Source: Lactarius indigo
Taxonomy: Eukaryota; Basidiomycota; Agaricomycetes; Russulales; Russulaceae
Length of the DNA: 64,000 nucleotides
Direction of reading: 5' to 3'
NCBI GenBank assembly: GCA_025766275.1
Contig: JAFKAC010000002.1
Span: forward strand, 1,364,001-1,428,000
Below are positions 34,336 to 45,700 of this stretch, in pieces. Numbering within the stretch: position 1 is the first letter of the stretch; each line of letters opens with the position of its first letter. Below the pieces are notes generated by a model that had not been told where the DNA came from, did no database searches, and was given only the letters and a program-made list of their open reading frames with translations. Both the position numbers and the translations under genes were made by a program.

Positions 34336-37300
34336 TTATATTGTTCGTCCAGCCCCTGCGGCGGTTGGATATCTTTGATAGTAGTCTTTGATGGCGTCCG
34401 TGGCGTGAGTCATGTTGCTTGCAGGTTCCCATGTGTTATCGCTTGGTGGGAATCCCTTCCACTTTACTAGGTAGTGGAGTTTGCGCCCTCTTCCTCGTTC
34501 CTGGGCGTCTTCGATTTGCTCCACTTCGTACTCCTCTTCACCATCGATAAGGTCCGGTGGCGGTCGGGTGTAGTTTGTGCCGTGTATCTCCGTCTCCTTA
34601 TATGGGGTGAGAAGATTCGCATGGAATACCGGGTGTATCTTCCATGACTTCGGAAGTTCCAGCTCATAAGAAACGTCTGATAGAACCCTTGTGATCTTGA
34701 AGGGTCCGTATCGTTTCGGAGCTAATTTGCTCGTGGGATAGAAAGTTCGGAGATTCGTCCCTTCTAACCATACTTGATCCCCTTGTTGATAAGGTGTGAA
34801 CTTGTTTTTCCCCCGTTGTACCATAAGACGTTGGGCATGTGTTATGCTATCTTGCGCATGCTGGCGAAGTATTGATAGTTCCTCTAGTCTTTGATCTACC
34901 GTGGGATTGCTAGATGGCTTAGGCGTCCATATGGTTCGTGGTTCCCAACCCATGATAAGTGAGAAGGGGGAATGTTTGGTCGTGGCGTTCTTCCAAGAGT
35001 TGTGAGCGAATTGGGCCATTGGTAGGAGTTCTGCCCAATTGTCTTGTTGTACGTTGCACCAATGCCGTAGGTATTGTTCTAGCCACTGGTTGGTGCGTTC
35101 AGATTGGCCGTCCGTCTGCGGGTGGTATGCTGAGGATATATTCTGTTGTATTCCCAGAGTCTTGCACAGCTGTCGCATGAATGTTGATGCGAATCTGGGG
35201 TCTCGGTCGGATATAACCCTTCGGGGTAGGCCGTAATGGGGATATACGTGTTGCAGATAGAGTTTGGCCACTCCTTCTGATGTTATGGTTTCATTGCACG
35301 GTATGAATATTGCTGCTTTCGAGCAATCGTGGTCCGTGATGGTAAGGATCGAATCGAAACCTCCTGATGGTGGGAGTTTGACTATGAAGTCCATGGCTAC
35401 TACCTCGAATGGTTTGGCTTCCGGTTCTGTGGTGATGGGGACCAAATGTGGTTTTTGTCGATGGGGGTTGATCTTATTGCTTTGACATGTCGCGCATCCC
35501 TTGACGTAGGCCTCCACGTCTTTACGCATGTTAGGCCACCAGAAATCGTGTCGCACCAGATCTAAGGTGTTTGCAATTCCTGGGTGTCCGGCGCTTGGGG
35601 TATCGTGAAAAAAGGTGATTACCCCCCGTTTAAGATCGTTGTTTCCCACAACAACGAGAGCGTCGTTCTTCCACCACAGTCCGTCGTGTTTTTTCAAATT
35701 GTGCGGTTCAATCCATGGGAGGAGAGTCGCTTCGTCTATATTTTGTGCGATTTGCGTCCATATATCCATATCATGCATAGATGTATGGGTTATTTTGAGA
35801 AAGACCTCTTCTGGTAGTACTGTTACGTGATCATTGTCGTTGGTACCATCATCATAATCGGGTCGCCTCGATAGGGAATCAGCTTGGGTATTCCTTTTGC
35901 CCGAGATATGTTTGAGTACGAAATTGTACTCGGACAGTTCTTGGAATTCTCGTGCTACTCGTCGATTGATCTTTCTAGGCTCCTTCCAGTACTGCAAATT
36001 TGCGTGGTCTGTGTGAATGGTTATTAAATGGGGGGATCCCACAAGATATGTACGCCAGGTTCGCAGTGCCTTGACGATTGCCAATAATTCCCTGTCATAG
36101 ATGTCGTAGTTACGTTCTGCTTCGGATAGTGATTCCGAGTAGAACGCTATTGGATGGAGTTTGTCGTCTTCTCCCTTCTGATTCAAGACTGCGCCCAGGG
36201 CGTATCCTGAAGCATCGACTTCAATTTCGAAAGGTTGGTCTAATTTTGGGAATGACAAGACGGGTTCCGAGCTGATTCGTTCTTTGATGGTGTCGAACGC
36301 CTTTTGTCTGACCGCTGTCCATTCCCAGGGGGTGTCTTTCTTTGTGAGATCATGGAGGGGTCTCGCAATCGTGGAGAATCCTCGTATAAATCTTCGATAA
36401 AAGTTGCAAAACCCCAAGAAGGCCCGTACTTCTTTCAGGGATGTTGGCGCCTTCCATTCTCGAACGCCTTGGACTTTTACCGGGTCCATCCGTAATCGTC
36501 CGTGTCCGATAATTAATCCCAGATATTCGACCTCGTAGACTTCGAATACGCATTTTTCTGGTTTGATATACAGGTCATGCTTGTCGCAGAGGTCCAGGAC
36601 CTGGTGTAGTACCGTCCTGTGATGATTGCGGTCATCTGCGGTTGCAATTAGGATGTCGTCCATGTAGACAATTACTTCGCCTGTTAGTACTAACTCCCGG
36701 AAGATGGTGTCCATCATCGTTTGAAATGTACTGGGGGAGTTTGTGAGGCCGAAGAACATGACTCGTGGTTCGAACAGTCCCTGATTTGTTTTGAACGCCG
36801 CCTTCCACTCGTCCCCTTGTTTGATTCGGACGTTGTTGTATCCCCATCGGATGTCAAGTTTCGAATAGAGTCTCGCTTCCCGGATTTTATCGATGAGTTC
36901 GGGGATTAAAGGGAGGGGGTAGTGGTTTTTTACAGTTAGTTCGTTGAGGCGGGGATAATCTTGTACTGGACGCAGTTTCCCGTCTTTCTTTTTGATGAAG
37001 AAGAAGGGGGAGGCATAAGGGGATTTGGATGGCTGGATGTACTTCTTTTCCAGGTGTTCGGTTACAAATTCCGTTAATTTTTCATTCTCTGGGATCGTAA
37101 GTGGGTACACTTTGCAATCCATCGTTTCGGGGGCGTTTGGGATTAGGTCTATGGCGTGATCCCACGGACGTGAAGGTGGGAAGCGTTGGGAGGCTTCTTC
37201 GCTGAAGACTTTCTGATGTCTTCGGTATTCTTCTGGGACCATCTCTTCGAAGGTTTTCTGGGGTTTTTTGGCTGCTTCCTGCTGTGCCAGTTCGGATGCC

Positions 37301-37869
37301 GTTGTTGTCTTTCGCAACCGGATACAAGGTTCGTCCTCTTCTTGTAGTTGTTCCCAAGCTGATTCGTCCAGTTGATACGTCTCCAATGCCTTAATAGTTG
37401 CTTCGAGAGGCATGGCTTCGTCGGACAAATGTAAGCTGGTGATAACTACCGGTTGGAATTCTTCGTCTAGCGTGGCGTCTCGCCAGTGAAATTTGGGTTC
37501 GAATGCTGTGAACCAGGGGTATCCCAGTATGACTTCGTTGTTACCCAAGTCGGTGATAAGGAATCGGAGGTTCTGGGTTTTTCCCCCGGTTTTGACGGTA
37601 AGATCAGTGAAGGATGTAATTTCCCCTCCCTGATTATGAGTTCCATCTACGTTCCATATCTTGATGGAGCGTTCGGTGGGGAGCCAGGCGATTTTAAGCC
37701 GCTTTAGGAGATTTGCGCTAATGAAATTGTCCGTTGCTCCTGAGTCTACCAAAACATTTCGTTCGGCCGTCGCGTGTGCAGATTTGAAAAGTACTGGAAT
37801 TCGCATGGATCGGAATCTGCTATTGTACACGCTAAGTTTAAGTGCTTTAGCCCAGGCCGCCGGGTTCAA
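34336..37869 (-). CDS. Element 1 Pol (protease-RT-RNase H-integrase-chromodomain)
   Basis: 1177 codons, open throughout. Aspartic protease motif VDSGATDNF near residues 41-49; RT with KKKDGKLRPVQDY and VIVYMDDILIA near residue 400; RNase H beginning EIEVDASGYALGAVL; integrase zinc domain (HPGIANT...CATCQSNK) followed by DFIVKLP, ISDRDPRFAS and TDGQSERTNQWLEQYL, giving the DDE triad; and a C-terminal chromodomain (EEYEVEQIEDAQ, LHYLVKWKGFPPSDNTWEP). The frame begins inside the end of gag in the -1 frame without a clear ATG, so it is probably expressed by frameshifting. The chromodomain directs chromatin targeting in known chromoviruses. Confidence 0.95.
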   Translation of the reverse strand: MNPAAWAKALKLSVYNSRFRSMRIPVLFKSAHATAERNVLVDSGATDNFISANLLKRLKIAWLPTERSIKIWNVDGTHNQGGEITSFTDLTVKTGGKTQNLRFLITDLGNNEVILGYPWFTAFEPKFHWRDATLDEEFQPVVITSLHLSDEAMPLEATIKALETYQLDESAWEQLQEEDEPCIRLRKTTTASELAQQEAAKKPQKTFEEMVPEEYRRHQKVFSEEASQRFPPSRPWDHAIDLIPNAPETMDCKVYPLTIPENEKLTEFVTEHLEKKYIQPSKSPYASPFFFIKKKDGKLRPVQDYPRLNELTVKNHYPLPLIPELIDKIREARLYSKLDIRWGYNNVRIKQGDEWKAAFKTNQGLFEPRVMFFGLTNSPSTFQTMMDTIFRELVLTGEVIVYMDDILIATADDRNHHRTVLHQVLDLCDKHDLYIKPEKCVFEVYEVEYLGLIIGHGRLRMDPVKVQGVREWKAPTSLKEVRAFLGFCNFYRRFIRGFSTIARPLHDLTKKDTPWEWTAVRQKAFDTIKERISSEPVLSFPKLDQPFEIEVDASGYALGAVLNQKGEDDKLHPIAFYSESLSEAERNYDIYDRELLAIVKALRTWRTYLVGSPHLITIHTDHANLQYWKEPRKINRRVAREFQELSEYNFVLKHISGKRNTQADSLSRRPDYDDGTNDNDHVTVLPEEVFLKITHTSMHDMDIWTQIAQNIDEATLLPWIEPHNLKKHDGLWWKNDALVVVGNNDLKRGVITFFHDTPSAGHPGIANTLDLVRHDFWWPNMRKDVEAYVKGCATCQSNKINPHRQKPHLVPITTEPEAKPFEVVAMDFIVKLPPSGGFDSILTITDHDCSKAAIFIPCNETITSEGVAKLYLQHVYPHYGLPRRVISDRDPRFASTFMRQLCKTLGIQQNISSAYHPQTDGQSERTNQWLEQYLRHWCNVQQDNWAELLPMAQFAHNSWKNATTKHSPFSLIMGWEPRTIWTPKPSSNPTVDQRLEELSILRQHAQDSITHAQRLMVQRGKNKFTPYQQGDQVWLEGTNLRTFYPTSKLAPKRYGPFKITRVLSDVSYELELPKSWKIHPVFHANLLTPYKETEIHGTNYTRPPPDLIDGEEEYEVEQIEDAQERGRGRKLHYLVKWKGFPPSDNTWEPASNMTHATDAIKDYYQRYPTAAGAGRTI

Positions 37870-40065
37870 GCGTTCAGAAAATCCTTTTTCTGCCCGAAGA
37901 GTTTATCCACCATTAATTCTCGTACTTCGGGGGTTTGGGCAAACAATGCCGCCACTTGGGCGTCGGCTTGTTCTTCGTTGGAAAGGGGACGTGATGCGGT
38001 CATTGAGATGGTGGCAGTGGTTGGGGTGGAGTCATTTGTGTTGGTAGTTTTGGCCGAGGTGGCTGATTTCTGGGGACAGAACCTGGAGATATGTCCTTGT
38101 CCTCGGCATCTGAAGCACCTTCCTTCTTTTTGGAGTAGCTTCTTTTCGTCTTCTGTCATTGCGGCTCTGGCACGAGTACGGCTAACATCCATCGCATTCG
38201 GGTCTTTTGCTTTATTGAGGGCATTCAGCCATTGGTCACGGGAGGCTCCTCCTTTCTTGTCCGTTCTTCCTTTGGTAAGCCTATCTTTAAGGAGGAGGTA
38301 CTCCGCCTGTTGGAGGGTTACCGCCGTCTTCCAGTCATCCCAATCCACAGGGTGGTGGAATTTGATCGCGTTTATGACTAACGCGTTTGGGAGACCCTTC
38401 TGGAAGATTTCCAAGGTCATGGCCTCGTGTTACGATTTTCGGACTCCTCTTTTCTTTACTTTCACTCATTCCTTGTCACTCGTACTACGAGCCCTGTACG
38501 ACCACGCGGGCTATACGATTACCCGATTCCTATCACGCGCTTTGCTTATCGCTGTTATCTCTCGATAAAGCTCGACATGTGCTAGTTTCCGTTCACTTCT
38601 CACTCACGCACGGACCCGCGTGATTCTCCCTTTGTTCCCGATTATGCCTTACCTTTGTTCTCTGATAAGGATCGGCTTTGCGCCCACTCTGTAGGTTCGG
38701 CGTATTTAAACCTAGTACTACCTAGCTTGTACGGTAGACTGGACTTCTTGTGTAATACTACACTCGTTCACGCGTAGTCTCGCGAATCCCCCGACCCTCG
38801 CCTCAGCTAGACCTTCGAGTCTTAGCCTTCCTCTATAGTCCAAGTGACGTGCGTCCTTGTGACTCTTGTGCATCATCACTGCTGAAGTCAAGCCTTTGAG
38901 CTTTGACTACCGATCGTTTGACTGACTTAGTGCAGGTCGCACTCAACGCCCCTGTAGTGGCGTTACACCTCGTCTTTATTGTATCCTGCCTTGTTGGCCA
39001 AGTTAGAAAACTTGGCTATGTAGGTGTCGATGTCCTCTTTGTCCATTCGTAAGTTCTGAATGGCGTGGCGGGCTTTCTGTTGCTGGGTAGTGTCGGTGTA
39101 TGCCTGGATAAAACGTGTTTCGATAGTGTTCCACAGGTTTTCGGCGTTCATAGCTACGCCACCTGCTAATTGGTCGGCCAGCCATTGTATTTGTTCTTCT
39201 ACCCAGTCGTCGACGAGTGGTCCTCGAATGTAAGATAGAAGCGTCATTGCTCGCGAATATGGGAGAGTCAGTTGTTGTACGTTCGGGTTCATTCCTCGAT
39301 ATAGGGCGAAGGCGTTGAGGAAGGCCCTGCTGGTTTCCCGGTCTCCCGTGAATTCGGGTGGGGGGTTTCCCCCGAGTCGTCCGTTTGGCTGTGGAGGTCC
39401 TCCGGCTGCGGGGCCAGCTGCGACTCCGCCGCCTCCACCTCCAGGCGCGCCGCCTCCGCCTCCACCTCCAGGCGCACCGCCTCCACCTCCAGGCGCACCG
39501 CCTCCATGATGGCTTCCTGCGCTTCCCGCAGCGCCTCCTCCGCTTGTCGACATACTTCCTCCCACAGGATGTCCTCCACTACCTGCAGGATTCGTTGTCG
39601 AGGAGCCTGCGGTTGGTTGTGAGGAGGTGAGGGTGGTGGAGAGTTGGGTGGTGGACATGTTGGCATACGATGCGAAGTCGACCGGGCGTTGGATGGTTGG
39701 TGTAAGGGTCGGATTATCTAGGTCTGGTTCTGAGGATGGTTCTTCGACGTCTGAGTCTGCGTCGATTGCGCTAATTTGTCCTTTTCCTGGTCCTAATCCA
39801 AGGTGCGCGGGGACGGGCTTATATGAATACCAGGAGTGTTTTGTATCAGAATAGGCGACGTAGGCCCAAATGTGTTGGTCTTCGATGTATTCGATGGGTT
39901 CGTATGTAAGTTTATCGGGGTCGTAGACGTAGTACCCTTCGTCGTGTGGAGTGTTCCTCCAGAGAGCGGTCCCTTTGATAGATGATCTTAGGTCGTCGTG
40001 GGGGTGTCGCTCCAGGTACTCTTTGACGAACTGTGTTCGGCTGCGGCTAGTGAGAGCCACGATGG
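37866..40065 (-). pseudogene. Element 1 gag, interrupted by a solo LTR and cut at its 5' end by element 2
   Basis: Coding pieces are 40065-38968 and 38422-37866. The N-terminal piece has a Gly-rich tract and then PEFTGDRETSRAFLNAF, MTLLSYIRGPLVDDWV and RMDKEDIDTYIAKFSNLANK (retrotransposon gag domain). The second piece continues MTLEIFQKGLPNALVINAIK and ends with one CCHC knuckle (CFRCRGQGHISRFC). The frame is consistent across the solo LTR once one CCTCG duplicate is ignored. The start region now runs into the element 2 LTR, so no native start remains attached. Confidence 0.88.
38428..38967 (+). mobile_element. Solo LTR of the element 1 family
   Basis: 540 bp, plus-strand orientation (TGTTAC...GTTACA), opposite to its host element, flanked by CCTCG at 38423-38427 and 38968-38972. 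It carries the same TATA box (38703) and the same self-primer 11-mer (38736-38746) as the element 1 LTRs. A solo LTR implies a full insertion followed by LTR-LTR recombination. Confidence 0.93.
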
Positions 40066-40637
40066 TGTCACGTTTCGGACTTTCTGTACTGTGGTACGAT
40101 AACTTCTGAGGACCCTTACTGTACCGGTTGCAACTACGGCGGTAAGGTAGATTAGTTGCGGACTTACGATAGGCGATACCGAGCACGATAGGAGATAGGG
40201 TACGATAGCTGACTGATGACAAGTGCCACTAGTACTAGTACTAGTAGTATTAGGGTTTGCGATGTTTCTGCGATACGTTGGATGCTACTTACTGTGACTC
40301 ATAGCAGCGCTTGTAAGCCTGCTCGAATGTGTATTTAAGGAGGCTGGTGAAGACCAAGATACGCCATCTTGGTCTTCTTGAATCGTCACTTCTGTGTTTC
40401 TCCCTTGCGATCTATCGCTTCGTCTCTCTGTCATTTCTTATTTCTCTCGAATCCTACTTCAGTGTCCAACTTCGTTTGTGACAAGCAAAGACAAGCATAA
40501 GTCTTGCCGGTGTACCTCCGCGTATTCACTAAGGCAAGCACACGGACCTTCGCGTCGTCGTGTCGGACATACATTCGCGCTAAGTTGTTGCCGCCTCCCT
40601 CGAGCTCAAGTCGAGCTGACGTCGTGACGGCGTTACA
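40066..40637 (+). repeat. Element 2 5' LTR
   Basis: TGTCAC...GTTACA, 572 bp. TATTTAA at 40332-40338 is a likely TATA box. A perfect inverted repeat (11-bp arms, 5-bp loop) at 40350-40376 straddles the inferred transcription start. Confidence 0.93.
40366..40376 (+). promoter_or_regulatory. Inferred mRNA 5' end / self-primer of element 2
   Basis: ATCTTGGTCTT lies 34 bp from the TATA box and is the exact reverse complement of the 11-mer two bases after the LTR (40640-40650). In Tf1-type elements the first 11 nt of the mRNA anneal to the primer binding site in the same way. Confidence 0.75.
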
Positions 40638-40639
40638 TT

Positions 40640-40650
40640 AAGACCAAGAT
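40640..40650 (+). other. Primer binding site of element 2 (self-priming type)
   Basis: AAGACCAAGAT, separated from the LTR end by TT. It is complementary to 40366-40376 and shows no obvious match to a tRNA 3' end. Confidence 0.75.
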
Positions 40651-40656
40651 TTCATC

Positions 40657-42708
40657 GTGGCTGTAACAACCAGAGACCAGTGGACCAGTTTCCGCCCTTA
40701 TTCGCTCCCAAGAAGAGGGGAACGCAACGTCCCCACGCGCTTTTTACAAACTGCCAGCTGGAGAGAAAGAGAAGAAGAAACCGGATACTTCGTAGAGTTC
40801 AACGGACCTACCAGATTCCGCCCAGTTGAGTTCAACTTCGACCACCTGTGTTGGGTAGAAGTTACGTGGAATCCTATAGACTCCCAGTGGGACGTCGTAC
40901 GACCAGCAGGGCCCAGATATCGTTGTGATATCGACGCACGAGAACTCAATAGCCGAGCCGACTGGGGACCTATCGACGGGCAAGTACGAGAACATTCTAC
41001 CGGAGAAGTGGTGTCGGAAGAAGAAGAGCGAAGCCAAGAAGAAGACGAAGAAAGCGAAGGACGCGAACCGAATCAAACAGAGACCAGCGGAGGAGCAATA
41101 CAGGATCTCCTTATCGAACGAGCTGAGTCCGCACATATTACGGAACCAGAGCCAATTCACATCAGATCGCCAGCTATCATGGCAACTTTGACGCAAGCCA
41201 TGGAGGAAGTCGCCATTGAGGAAGCAAGAGCCATAAGAGCGGAAGCTAGGGACATCCTTATGCCCATCAATCCCGAAACCGGCGTACGAATGACGGCAGA
41301 TGACGCCGCTATCTTTCGAGCCATCGGATCAGATAGGGGAGACCCCCCGTCTGAACGTCGACTAATCATAGAACTGCCCCCAGGAGTGGGAGGACCCGCC
41401 GGAGATCCACCACCCCCGCCTGGAGGAGGAGTCCCATTCGACCTGCGAAGAACCGAACCACCGAGAGGACCACCCGCCGGACCGCCAGGAGGCGGAGGCG
41501 GGGGAGGAGGAGGTGGTGGCGAAGGCGTTGGAGGCGGGGGCCATCATAACGAAAAATTAACCGGCGAGCCACCTTCCATTTTTGATGGAGACAGACTTAA
41601 AGTGGACCAGTTTCTGACGCAGTGGCACGTCTACTGGGGCATGAATTTGGACGCCCCTATCATGCGCAACGACTACCGAAGATGCCTTCTGTTTCTGTCG
41701 TACATCAAAGGCGGAGCAGTCAGCGAATGGGTCCTATCGTTTCTGAACTGGCTCAACCGACAAATACAACGAGGGATCAACCCCTACACCCGCGAGCTGT
41801 GGGATGCCGTAGCAGACGGCTTCAGCCAACGATTCGAAAACACGTTGGAACGTGAACAAGCGCAAGCAATATTGCGCAAAGGATTCAAAATGACGGGAGA
41901 GGATATTGACAAGTACGTCAATGATTTCGAGCAGCTCGCACGGAAGGCTCACTACCGCCTCAACGAACCACAAACGATCGACCTCTTCACGTCGGGACTG
42001 CCGAGAGAACTATTTAAAAACGCATTCCAATTCGACGACCCAGTTACGTTTGATGACTGGAAGAGAGCAGTACTCAAACGACAGAAGAATTACATTCACC
42101 TCAAAGCAAGGCTCAACGAATACAAGAATACCACCACACAACAGAAGAAGCAAACCGGCAACGCGGGATGGACGCTCCCACAGAACCTGCCTCAGACCAA
42201 CCCCTGGGCCATGGACACCTCAGCAGATCGTGCCAGAGTACGGCTAGCGGGATCTGAAGACATCGATTTCAACAAGCTGCCCCATCGCGACTGGCAAACG
42301 CCCCCATTCCCGCCGAGAGGAGGGCCGGGCGCAAGAGGACGAGGACGAGGAGGATCGAGACGAGATCTAAGGAACGTCCTTTGTTATAATTGTCACGCTC
42401 CAGGACATCTCTCACGAAACTGTCCCCACCCGCGCACGCAAGGACACTGGCAGAACGTACCGTCCAGTAGTCGAATGACGGAAACCGCATGGACTCCGGG
42501 TCCAGTATCCCAATACGAACCTTCGTTACCCGGATACACGACCCTGGCACCAAGCGTAACACCGGCGCCGCAAATCAACGCGGCAAGCACAAAAACCGCA
42601 GGAGAACAAGCGAAGGAATGGCTCACGCAGGTAGCCAATAGCACGGACGAGGTGAAAGACCTCATCCTTCAAGATTTGTGGGGAAAAGAGGGTTTTCGGG
42701 ACGCCTGA
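40657..42708 (+). CDS. Element 2 Gag
   Basis: 683 codons from the first available start-like codon (GTG at 40657, 20 bases after the LTR); the true start may be the in-frame ATG at 41179 or a non-ATG codon. An acidic N-terminal half is followed by a Pro/Gly-rich tract (residues about 245-295), the gag domain (LTGEPPSIFDGDRLKVDQFL, LFLSYIKGGAVSEWVLSFLN, MTGEDIDKYVNDFEQLARKA) and one CCHC knuckle (CYNCHAPGHLSRNC). It ends GFRDA, overlapping pol by 31 bases. Confidence 0.9.
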   Translation: MAVTTRDQWTSFRPYSLPRRGERNVPTRFLQTASWREREEETGYFVEFNGPTRFRPVEFNFDHLCWVEVTWNPIDSQWDVVRPAGPRYRCDIDARELNSRADWGPIDGQVREHSTGEVVSEEEERSQEEDEESEGREPNQTETSGGAIQDLLIERAESAHITEPEPIHIRSPAIMATLTQAMEEVAIEEARAIRAEARDILMPINPETGVRMTADDAAIFRAIGSDRGDPPSERRLIIELPPGVGGPAGDPPPPPGGGVPFDLRRTEPPRGPPAGPPGGGGGGGGGGGEGVGGGGHHNEKLTGEPPSIFDGDRLKVDQFLTQWHVYWGMNLDAPIMRNDYRRCLLFLSYIKGGAVSEWVLSFLNWLNRQIQRGINPYTRELWDAVADGFSQRFENTLEREQAQAILRKGFKMTGEDIDKYVNDFEQLARKAHYRLNEPQTIDLFTSGLPRELFKNAFQFDDPVTFDDWKRAVLKRQKNYIHLKARLNEYKNTTTQQKKQTGNAGWTLPQNLPQTNPWAMDTSADRARVRLAGSEDIDFNKLPHRDWQTPPFPPRGGPGARGRGRGGSRRDLRNVLCYNCHAPGHLSRNCPHPRTQGHWQNVPSSSRMTETAWTPGPVSQYEPSLPGYTTLAPSVTPAPQINAASTKTAGEQAKEWLTQVANSTDEVKDLILQDLWGKEGFRDA

Positions 42709-45700
42709 ACCCTTCAGTCTGGGTGAGGGCTTTACAATGTAATTCTGTAATTGTGACAACGCGCTATCGATCTCTACGAATCCCAGTGACTGTCCGAACG
42801 AATTACCAAACGACTGAAATCAACGCGCTGGTCGACTCTGGAGCGACCGACAACTTCATCAAACCAAGTATGGCAGCCAAAGCAGGAATCCCGGTACAGG
42901 CGCTGGATACGCCTCGCAAAATATGGAACATAGATAATACAGAAAACAAAGCTGGGTTAATCACTCATTATGTTAACCTAGAGGTGAAAACACGGGGACA
43001 GATAAAGAAAATGACCTTTCTGGTCACTGACCTCGGAAGCGAGGACATGGTGCTCGGATACCCATGGTTAGGCGCATTCGAACCCACCATCAGTTGGGCC
43101 ACAGCGACTATGCATCCCGACGTACTACCCGTAGTGCTAGCCACTACGGAAGGACTACTTACTGCATCAGCAACTCGCGCCCTGATCACAGCAGAAAAGG
43201 AGGAGATCTTACAGGAACTACACGAAGAAACCTTCGCACGGGCCACGACCTCGACGGAATTGGCCATATTGGCAAAACAACAGCAGACGGCAGCCGTGCT
43301 GCCGCCCGAATACGAACAGTTCAGCAAACTCTTTAACGAGCAAGCCTCACACCGCTTTCCCCCAGCCCGGCCCTGGGATCACGCCATAGACTTTAAACCA
43401 TCAGCACCAGCGGCTATAGACTGCAAAATATACCCTATGACGCAGAAAGAAGAAGGGGAACTCAAGGAGTTCTTAGACGAAAAACTGAAACAGGGCTATC
43501 TACGACCCTCCATATCCCCGTACGCGTCTCCCTTCTTTTTTATTAAAAAGAAGGACGGAAAACTGCGCCCCGTCCAGGATTATCGAGTCATTAATTCACA
43601 CACTATCCGCAACCAGTACCCGCTGCCGCTGATCCAAGATCTCATTCTGGACCTCAGCAACGCCCACATATACACCAAACTCGACATACGGTGGGGCTAT
43701 AACAACATTCGCATTCGCGACGGAGACCAAGAAAAAGCGGCTTTCAAGACCAAATTTGGTCTCTTCGAACCGACGGTCATGTTCTTTGGCCTCACCAACT
43801 CCCCGGCCACCTTCCAAGCCATGATGAATCACATCTACCGTGACACGATCGCAAAACACGATCGTTTGGGTACCACGATACGTGTCTACATGGACGATAT
43901 CGGGATCGCGACTCACTTTGACCATGATCTAGCCGCCCATGTTTTGGCCGTCCGCGACGTCTTGCGCGTCGCCGAAGAACACGACCTCTACTTCAAACTC
44001 GAAAAATGCCTATTCCATCAACCGCGAATGGATTACCTGGGGGTAATCCTTGAAAAGGGGGTAACTCGTATGGACCCTGTAAAAGTCCAAGGCATCAAAG
44101 ACTGGCCAACGCCAACGAAAGTCAAGGACGTCCGATCCTTCCTTGGCTTCTGTAACTTTTACAGACTCTTCATTCGCGGTTTCGCGACTCACGCCAAGCC
44201 ACTGACTAAGTTGACACGAAAAGACGAGGAATGGAGATGGACGACAGCGGAGGAAGAAGCATTCAATACCTTAAAACGCCTCGTAACGGAAGAACCAGTA
44301 CTAGCACATCCAATCCTCCAAGACCCGTTTGAGTTAGAGGTCGACGCTTCGGGATACGCGGTGGGAGCCGTACTCCTACAGAAAAAAGCTGATGGAAAGC
44401 GACACCCCATAGGATACTACTCCGCAACGCTTTCCGAGGCTGAACGCAACTACGACATCTATGACCTGGAACTACTGGCCATAGTCAAGGCGTTGCGAAA
44501 TTGGAGACCGCTACTCGCGGGAGCCCCACACAAGATTAAAATCTACTCGGACCACCTCAACCTACAATACTGGAAATCACCACAGAAGATCAGCCGACGC
44601 GTCGCCAGGGAAGTGTTAGAACTCTCTGAATACGACTTCGAAATTCACCACATCAAAGGAAAGAACAATGGACGAGCAGACGCGCTGTCGCGTCGACCAG
44701 ACTATGACCAAGGAGCGGAAGACAACAGCGAAGTGGTGGTACTGCCACCCGAAGTCTTTGTCCGAACCCTCAACACGGCAAGGACCCTCATCCTTAACCC
44801 AAACCTGTCGCAGCCGCGACATCAACAAGATGAAAAGGTAATCAAAGTATGGGCAGACGCCCACCAGTTGAAGAAACTACAAGGAGAGTGGTATAAGGAC
44901 GGCAGGTTCGTAATAACTGGACCAGCATCAACACACCGCGTACTAATCCACGACCATCACGACCTGCCCATACACGGTCACCCCGGAATCGCAAAAACAC
45001 AACGGATCTTGGAGAGGCATTATTGGTGGCCACGACTGCGGAAGGACGTGTATGAGTACGTCCAGGGATGCGCGGAATGCCAACGAAACAAAGTAAACAC
45101 GCGCCCCATACGAGCAGCACTACATCCCATCACACCAGTGCTCGACGCACTCCCCTTTCAGACGGTGGCAATCGACTTCATTACCAAATTGCCAACATCC
45201 GGAGGGCACGACAGCATCCTCACCGTCACTGACCACGATTGTAGTAAAGCCTCGGTGTTCATACCATGCCGAGAAGAAATAACCGCAGAAGAAACCGCCG
45301 CATTGTACGTCAGCCACGTTTTTAAACGATTCGGATTACCGCGCAAAATCATCAGCGATCGCGACCCCCGCTTCACATCCAAATTTACCAGAGAAGCGTG
45401 CCGAATCCTGGGGGTTCAGCAGAACATATCCACGGCATACCACCCGCGCACCGACGGACAGTCGGAAAGGACCAACCAATGGTTGGAGCAATACTTGCGC
45501 TTCTGGGTGAATGAACGCCAAGACAACTGGACCACGTATCTGCCAATAGCCGAATTCGCGCACAACAATTGGCCCCACGAGCATACGAAACAATCACCGT
45601 TCCAGCTCCTGATGGGATATGACCCACGAGCTGATTGGACTGATAAGCCCTCTCCGATTCCACAAGTCACCGCACGACTAACACAACTCAAAGAGGCTAG

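Noticed and set aside
39315..39509. Poly-proline plus-strand frame
   Set aside because: Antisense shadow of the Gly-rich tract of element 1 gag.
40066..40222. ATG-led N-terminus of the minus-strand 419-codon gag frame
   Set aside because: This part is antisense LTR sequence of element 2 fused to gag by the insertion; native gag starts at or before 40065.
40394..40627. A 77-codon ORF inside the element 2 LTR, repeated identically at 47769-48002
   Set aside because: Duplicated only because the LTR is duplicated; low-complexity product, no motif, and it lies in the R/U5 region.
41366..41572. Minus-strand frames opposite the Gly-rich tract of element 2 gag
   Set aside because: Antisense of low-complexity coding sequence.
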